Assembly (NCBI RefSeq): GCF_017591425.1 | Contig: NW_024465777.1 | Location: 2,356,001-2,420,000 of the forward strand | DNA: 64,000 nucleotides | Reading direction: 5' to 3' | From: Ochotona curzoniae | Taxonomy: Eukaryota > Chordata > Mammalia > Lagomorpha > Ochotonidae | Shown here: in pieces, positions 41,436 through 64,000 of the stretch | Layout: each line of letters starts with the position of its first letter | Numbering within the stretch: the stretch's first letter is position 1 | Notes under the pieces: model-generated | The model's input: only the letters and a program-made list of their open reading frames with translations | Told to the model about the DNA's origin: nothing | Databases searched by the model: none | Program-made: the position numbers and the translations under genes

Positions 41436-41654
41436 AGTCATTTCCGACAGCTTCCTGATAAGCAGGCGCAAAAGTAATCTGCCACGCTAGAATTACATGG
41501 CAAATAGAAGTAAGTGACTTGCTATGGTCCCTGGATGAGGAGTTGAAACAAACCTTGGGTCTTTGTTTCCTAAGAGGTTCAATCCACTCTTCACTCCACT
41601 GGTCCTGGTCTGGCCTGCAGCTTTTTTTTTTTTTAGCTTTTGAGCTAAAATCTA

Positions 41655-41985
41655 TTAGGTGGGCTCTGCAATGTGGCCTAGCAGCTAAAGTCCTCACCTT
41701 GCACGAACTAGGATCCCATAGGGTCGCCGGTTCTAATCCTGGCAGCCCAGCTTCCCATCCAGCTCCCTGCTTGTTGCCTGGGAAAGCAGTTGAGAACAGC
41801 CCAAAGCCTTGGGATCCAGCACCCATGTGTAGGAGATCTGGAAGAAGTTCCTGGCTCCTGGCTTCAGATTGGCTCAGCTCCAGCCATTGTGGCTGCTTGG
41901 GGAGTGAATCATTGGACAGATCTTCTTTGTCTCTCCTCCTTTCTATATATCTGCCTTTCCAATAAAAATAAATCTTAAAAAACAA
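41655..41985 (+). repeat. CSINE, forward, full length, young-looking
   Basis: ATGTGGCCTAGCAGCTAAAG head, ACTAGGATCCCATAGGGTCG, GGGAAAGCAGTTGAGAACAG and TTCCAATAAAAATAAATC tail. Confidence 0.94.
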
Positions 41986-42154
41986 AAAATCTACCAGGCT
42001 TGATTCTCAGGTGCTGCTGTCAGGAGGAGACAGCCCCATTAGGAGGTGACGCTTTCATATCTGCATGTCATTGGGGGTGTGCCCGGGAGGATAATGCTCG
42101 TGACAGGCTAGTTACAACGGCCTGACTTGGGGGGCATTAGCCGTCATTGTGCTG

Positions 42155-42457
42155 CTTGGGGCAGTATTGTGATGCAGCCAGTAAAGCTGCTGCCTGCGAT
42201 GATGCTAGCATCCCTCATGGGTGCCAGTTTTGTGTCCCACTGCTCCACATCTAATCCAGCTCCCTGTTGGAAAAGCAGCAGAGACTGGCTCAAGTGCTTG
42301 GGCCGCTGAATGTACGAGATACTCAGAAGAAGCATCTGGCACCTGGCACCTGGCTCTGGCCTGGCCCGGTGTTGGCCGTTGGCGGCCATGTGAGTGAATC
42401 AATGGTTAGAAGATTCTCTCTCTTTTTGTAACTCTTTCAAACAAGTAAAATAATCTT

Positions 42458-42498
<41 letters not shown>

Positions 42499-43165
42499 TT
42501 GCCTGGGATGCTCACACCCATACTGGAGTGCCTGAGTTGCAGTCCTCATTCCTGACTTAACTCCTGCTAACGCTCACCCCGGGAGGCAGCAATGGACAGG
42601 AGAAGCACTGGAATCTGCTGCCCGTGTGAGTGTTCTGGATGGAGTTCCAGAATCCTGCCTTTGGTCTGGCCCAGCCCTGGCTATATAGGTATTAGGGAAA
42701 TGATTCAGTGGCTGGAAGATCCTTCAAATAAAAATGATGGCACTGAGCTGCGGTGGCTAAAGCCTCCACCTCCAGAGCCAGTATCCCAAATGGCCACCAG
42801 TTTGGATCCCAGTTGCTTCACTTATGATTCAGCTTCCTCCTAATGCTCCAGGGAAAGCAGCAGAGGATGGTCCAATTACAGGGGTCCCTGCACCCACGTG
42901 GGAGACCTGGAAGAAGCTCCTGGCATTGGACCAGCCCTGCTCTGGCTGTTGTAGCCATTGGGGAGTGAACCAGCATATGGAAGATCTTTCTCTGTCTCTA
43001 ACTTTGTCTTTTAAATCTTTATTATTATTATTATTATTATTGCAGTTATAGAAAGGAGGTGGGCGAACAAGCGAGTGAGCTCTTCCACTTGCTGGGGCAC
43101 TAACTGATCATAACGGTCAGAGCCAGGCTGATTTGAAGTTGGTACCACGGCACTGGCGCTAAACA
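42155..43165 (+). repeat. Cluster of old CSINEs (42155-42460, 42497-42735, 42736-43018 forward; 43030-43165 reverse fragment) with microsatellites
   Basis: Each forward copy shows the head-body-tail order (for example GCATCCCTCATGGGTGCCAG, CTGGGATGCTCACACCC and AAATGGCCACCAG). A (GA)n run of about 17 units lies at 42464-42497 and a (TTA)n run at 43021-43041, both probably grown from SINE tails. Confidence 0.75.
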
Positions 43166-44345
43166 AGCAAACCTTTAAAAAATATGTACATATTCCTCAC
43201 ATGTTCGAGTCAAGATTTCAACATACATTTTCAGTTATGGAGAGGACTCTCTGAGGTCTGTGACAACCCAAGAGGTGGGATGGGTAGTTACCCTGGAGGT
43301 TCAGCACTGGCTGCGAGGAGTTGGGAAATGCTACGGGAACTAACCACCAGTCACTTGTGGAAAGGCGGCCCTTGATTTGTTCTGGAGGACACCAGCCAGG
43401 ACCCTTCCTCATGGCTGGGCCTTGACTGTCCTGCCTCCATCTTTCATACAGTAGTTGTGGGAGCTACTGTTAGTACTGGTGGGGTTAGCAAGCAGAGATA
43501 CAGAGGCAAGTACACAGCGCTTAGCTTCTGGGCCGTCACAATCCTGGGAAGTTCCTGAGCTGTTAGCGTTTCCTCATCTCCTGTCTGATTCTCTGCGTTC
43601 TTCTCTTTGCCTGACTTTGCTGTTGCTGAGAAACCTAGCTTCTTATCATGTGACTGCTGTGTCCTGCCTGTGAGCTCATAGCCACACATAGGCTGGTTTC
43701 CACTTCAGTACAGAAAGGATCCTTGTCTATGTCGGGTGTGGGAGATTGTCCCTGGTCCTCTGCCTGCTGAGCTCATATGGGAAGCCATAGGCACAGGGCA
43801 CACTGTTGCCCTTGGCTAACAGACCCCCACATGGCCTGTTCACAGGGCTGCAACAAGATTGATGGGCTGCATCCAGTCTCTCTTCCCTACTCTGCTAGAA
43901 CTTCTTTGTAAACAACTCTAGGAAGTCAAATGTTACATTCATCCTGCCTTTCAGCAGATAACAAGTCTGTCCTGAGGTACACTTTCCTGTGCTTCCTAAC
44001 CTTTAACTTCATTGGATGGTTCAAAAGAGACAGACATATCTATTAGCCAGTCACAATGTTGTTGTACTGTTGGGACCGCCCTTCTGCTTGCCCCCTTCTC
44101 CTACCTAAGCTTGTGACTTCTCTTAACAGACACTCTTAACCACCAGTTTGCCTCCAGTGTTTCTGCTGCAGAAGAGCACTGTCCTCTCACCCCTTGGTGG
44201 TCTCGGGGCCTGCTGGACAGATGATCGCTGAGAGCTGGGCACAGAGGAGATTGGCAAACTGTTTTGTAAGCAAACCACATACTTATAAAGCTTCAAGTAG
44301 CCCACACAGAAAGTGGGAAAGAATTCCACAGCAGACACTTCGGTA
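43166..44345. other. Intergenic stretch before the FUCA1 3' end
   Basis: About 1.2 kb without CSINE or gene. I see only unassigned sequence. Confidence 0.55.
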
Positions 44346-44846
44346 GCAATGATCTGACATCCACATTTATTTACCTGATTGCACTTTCAAAGGCAGGCTA
44401 GCATCCCCATGGTCAGCACACTGAGTTAGCTTCGGGCTCCCTGATGCTGGCAGCCTGGCCGGCCTTTTCCTCCCTGTCTAGGCTGTCCTGCCCCTTGGAG
44501 GAAGAGTCTGGCAATGGCTGAGTTTGCCGAGCCCTTTTCCCCTTCTCCCTAGGGCAGAGAGGGGACTCGGCTGATTCTTGGTTTGAAGTCACTGGGGAAG
44601 ACAGCCAGAGTGATGTATGCACAACAAACACTTGCCATGCATAAGAATGGAACAGTCCCCTCTTCTGTGGCAGGTGCCAGCAGTGGATCCTGCAGGGGTC
44701 TTGTAGTCATCAGGATTTCAGGGTTGTACACAGTGAGTTCCTTTGATGGAAAAGCTGCCCTGGGCAGGGAGGAGGAGTTCCTTCATTTCAGTGACTGAAT
44801 AGCAAGAGGGAGTCCCAGGCAGCAGCACACTTCCGACCCACAGTGC
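44345..44846 (-). other. FUCA1: FUCA1 3' UTR
   Basis: Exon-free sequence between the TGA stop (44847-44849) and the minus-strand AATAAA. The end is inferred. Confidence 0.65.
44366..44371 (-). promoter_or_regulatory. Candidate polyadenylation signal of FUCA1 (AATAAA on the minus strand)
   Basis: TTTATT on the plus strand reads AATAAA in the FUCA1 direction, about 475 bases beyond the stop codon. Confidence 0.65.
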
Positions 44847-61712
<16,866 letters not shown>

Positions 61713-61960
61713 GCTGGAGCCCGGAAACCCGGGTGCCCCTAGCGCCGCCGCTTCCGCGTCTCCGGCGCCCGGCGCTCGGGGCGCAGGTCCGCGCGAGAGG
61801 CCCCGCCCACTCCCACGAACGATTGGCTCGCAAGAAAAAAGGGGCGGGGCAGCCAAACAGCCTCCTTTCCAGGACGGCCGTTCCTGGCGCGCCCTCTGGC
61901 GTTCACGGGGAGAACGACGCACGAAGCGTGCACGGCGCTGGGCAGATCTCAGGAGGAACT

Positions 61961-62332
61961 ATCTTCATAGGTAGGAAAAGCCCTGAGACGCCCAGAGCCA
62001 AATAGTGCAGGATGCTAGCTGTCTGGGGAGCTGCAGTCACAGCACTGGTTTGATGCACATGGAGCTAGAAGGGGGAGGGGTTTGAGTTGTGTGTAGCAGG
62101 GTGACCAGATGTAAGGTGTGTGATCTCTTTGGCAGAAATAATGATGGCAGCAGGGGGAGCCCTTAGGAGTGGTCAAGTGGGGAAACAGTGGGCATCAAAC
62201 AGAGAGCAGGTGTACCCCTTTACCTGTCTGTCTCTTGAACTTGCTTTGGGCATCCTTGGGGCCGAGAGTTTAACATGTAAGGAAAACAGTGAGACCCATG
62301 CCCAGGGGAGCTTTGTAAAATACCAGAGCCAG
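61961..62332. other. Upstream flank of FUCA1
   Basis: No gene or repeat that I can name. Confidence 0.5.
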
Positions 62333-62662
62333 GAGCTAGTGGGATGGTTCAGTTGGCTACTCCTCCATCTCCTAGTGCCAGGATTCCATATGGGTGCCGG
62401 TTCATGCCCTGGCTGCTCCACTTCCCATCCAGCTCCCTGCTTGTGATCTGGGAAAACAGTAGAGGATGACCCAAGCCTTGGGACCCTGTACCCATGAGGG
62501 AGACCTGGAAGAGGCTCCTGGTCCTGGCTGTGGATTGGCTCAGCTCGGCCGTTGCAGCTACTTGAGGAGTGAACCAGTGACTGGAAGATCTTTCTCTCTG
62601 TCTCTCCTTCAGTCTAAATCAGACTTTCTAATAATAATAATTTTAAAAAATCTTTTAAAAAG
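62333..62662 (+). repeat. CSINE, forward
   Basis: AGGAGCTAGTGGGATGGTTC head, GCCAGGATTCCATATGGGTG, GGGAAAACAGTAGAGGATGA and a CTTTCTAATAATAATAATTT tail. Confidence 0.9.
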
Positions 62663-63295
62663 GGGGTCAGAGAATTGAGAGCTAAGAGGCTCCCGACCCA
62701 GTGAGCATGTGTGGACCTAACAGGGCAAGGAGGCCATCCCAGTTCTGCCTCAGCTGCAGGTGCCACACCTGCTCCAAGTAGAGCCGGGAGCAGGGGCCAC
62801 TGTTAGGAATTTTTGCCATTAACCCGAGACACCAGACACAGTGAGTCACACAGGAGGTCTTCATTTCAGCAGGAGAGGTATCCGCAGGGACGGGCTTTAT
62901 TCTGTTGGTAGAGGTGGCTGTGGGGAAGTGAGAGAAAGCAGGGCAGAGGAAGATGTTTGTGGGAAGGGAGAGCAGAGAGAGGATTCCTGCTACTGTAACA
63001 GGATGGGGCTCCCAGGAGGCCAGTGGGAGGGCAAGCTGGGCCAGCGGAGAACTGGAAGCCGGGAGAAAAGAGAGCTGAGGGCTGGGAGAGCGAGGGCTGG
63101 GACACCGGAAAGCACAGGGCTGGGTGGTGGAGCAAGGAGGGGAGCGTGAATTTATAGCATTGGGGCGGGCACTGGGAGCACAGGGTCTCGGGGGTTAGTA
63201 GTTACAGCAGCAGGCAGGGCCAGACACAGGGCGGCAAGGGATTGGTGGATAGGGCTGTGAGGAAACAAAATTGGGCATGGAGCCAAAACCCGGGG
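62663..63295. other. Purine-rich intergenic block
   Basis: Plus strand is A/G-rich (many GAGAG, GGGAG and GGAAG words) with no long open frame and no CSINE. It could be the remains of a long terminal repeat, but I see no clear ends. Confidence 0.4.
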
Positions 63296-63585
63296 TCTGG
63301 TGTGGTAGCCTAGTGGCTAAAGTTCTTGCCTTGCATGCACCAGGATCCCATATGGGCGCCGGCTCGTGTCCTGGCAGACCCGCTTCCCATCCAGCTCCCT
63401 GCCTGTGGACCGCCCAAAGCCTTGGGACCCTGCACCCGTGTGGGACCTGGCTGCAGATCGGCTTAGCTTTAGCCCTTGCGGCCACTTGGGGAGTGAGTGA
63501 ATCAGTGGACGGAAGATCTTCCTGTCTGTCTCACCTCCTCTCTGTATATCTGAATTTCCAATAAAAATAAAATAAATTTTAGAAA
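63296..63585 (+). repeat. CSINE, forward, young-looking, with a short internal deletion
   Basis: GGTCTGGTGTGGTAGCCTAG head, ACCAGGATCCCATATGGGCG, then TGTGGACCGCCCAAAGCCTT (GGGAAAGCAG block missing), and a TTTCCAATAAAAATAAAATA tail. Confidence 0.94.
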
Positions 63586-64000
63586 AAAAAACAAAAAGAG
63601 CCCCAAACCAAAACTGAAGCGAAGGGGACCGAGAGCCCAAGGGAAAACAAAACTGAAACGCAATGGGAGCTGAAGCCTAAAGGAAAGTGACTAACTCAAG
63701 GGACCTGGCCAGGGCCAGGGGCCGCCCAAGGTCGAGAAGGCTACTAGGGTTAGAGGTGGGCCTAGGCTGACTCCAGGGGTCCCCCTGCAGAGCCTGTGCC
63801 TCTCCCTGATGCTGGACTCTGATCTCTTACCCCAGGGGGAAGTTAGAGCCAGGGCAAGGACACCCCGGGCACTTCCGCATGAACTGCAAGGACAGCTCTT
63901 GTTTTCATTCTCTGGGGAAGATCAACTGGGACTCTGTGACTTACTGTCTCCTTAGCCACCAAGCCAACATGTCACCTGTGGGGGCAGGTGAGCCGTGTCA
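63586..64000. other. Window end, with ISRE-like motifs
   Basis: Contains AAAACTGAAGCGAA (63610-63623) and AAAACTGAAACG (63649-63660). No coding exon is seen, and no part of CNR2, the expected next gene, is recognisable. Confidence 0.4.

Noticed and set aside
61713..61922. In-frame extension upstream of the FUCA1 start
   Set aside because: The frame is open but has no ATG (it opens at a GTG codon), and it overlaps the CCAAT and GC boxes. An extension would bury the signal peptide.
61961..64000. CNR2 coding exon
   Set aside because: Expected next by synteny, but no CNR2 reading frame or transmembrane segment is visible before the window ends.

Overview
This is vertebrate nuclear DNA from a mammal: split genes with GT-AG introns, CpG-island promoters, AATAAA/ATTAAA signals and many tRNA-derived SINEs. 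The SINEs have the layout of the lagomorph C repeat (CSINE): a head around GGATCCCATATGGGC, a body around TGGGAAAGCAG and CCACGTGGGAGACC, and a tail ending CCAATAAAAATAAATAAATCTT. The young copies (heads with CCTAGTGGCTAAAG and CCTTGCATG) look more like pika (Ochotona) than rabbit to me. The lagomorph call is firm; the genus is an inference.

Five protein-coding genes were read exon by exon, in the same order and orientation as human 1p36.11: PITHD1 (+, 3' half only), LYPLA2 (+), GALE (-), HMGCL (-) and FUCA1 (-). All splice junctions join in frame. The assembled proteins are LYPLA2 231 aa, GALE 348 aa, HMGCL 325 aa and FUCA1 458 aa, with all known catalytic residues present. I see no broken gene. 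CNR2, expected beyond FUCA1, is not recognisable before the window ends.

Layout: 1-3175 last three PITHD1 exons and 3' UTR; 3176-5190 intergenic; 5190-6100 CpG-island promoter of LYPLA2; 6575-9210 LYPLA2; 9270-11689 GALE, tail to tail with LYPLA2; 12130-13620 CpG island upstream of GALE with a G-rich minisatellite; 14222-30288 HMGCL, with long SINE-rich introns and a 40/41-bp minisatellite; 30300-44360 gene desert of SINEs and L1 remnants; 44366-61712 FUCA1; 61713-64000 FUCA1 promoter and intergenic DNA with a tandem pair of ISRE-like motifs.

The genes are housekeeping enzymes with separate jobs: protein depalmitoylation (LYPLA2), UDP-galactose/UDP-glucose interconversion (GALE), ketogenesis and leucine breakdown (HMGCL) and lysosomal defucosylation (FUCA1). 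They are linked by conserved synteny, not by a shared pathway. I found no CRISPR array, operon, phage or other unusual multi-gene system. The notable signals are regulatory and structural: a weak first start codon in LYPLA2 that decides whether its lipid-anchor cysteine is made, the tight 3' ends of LYPLA2 and GALE, a roughly 10-kb SINE-free island between SINE-dense flanks, several minisatellites, inverted SINE pairs inside introns, and ISRE-like motifs upstream of FUCA1.
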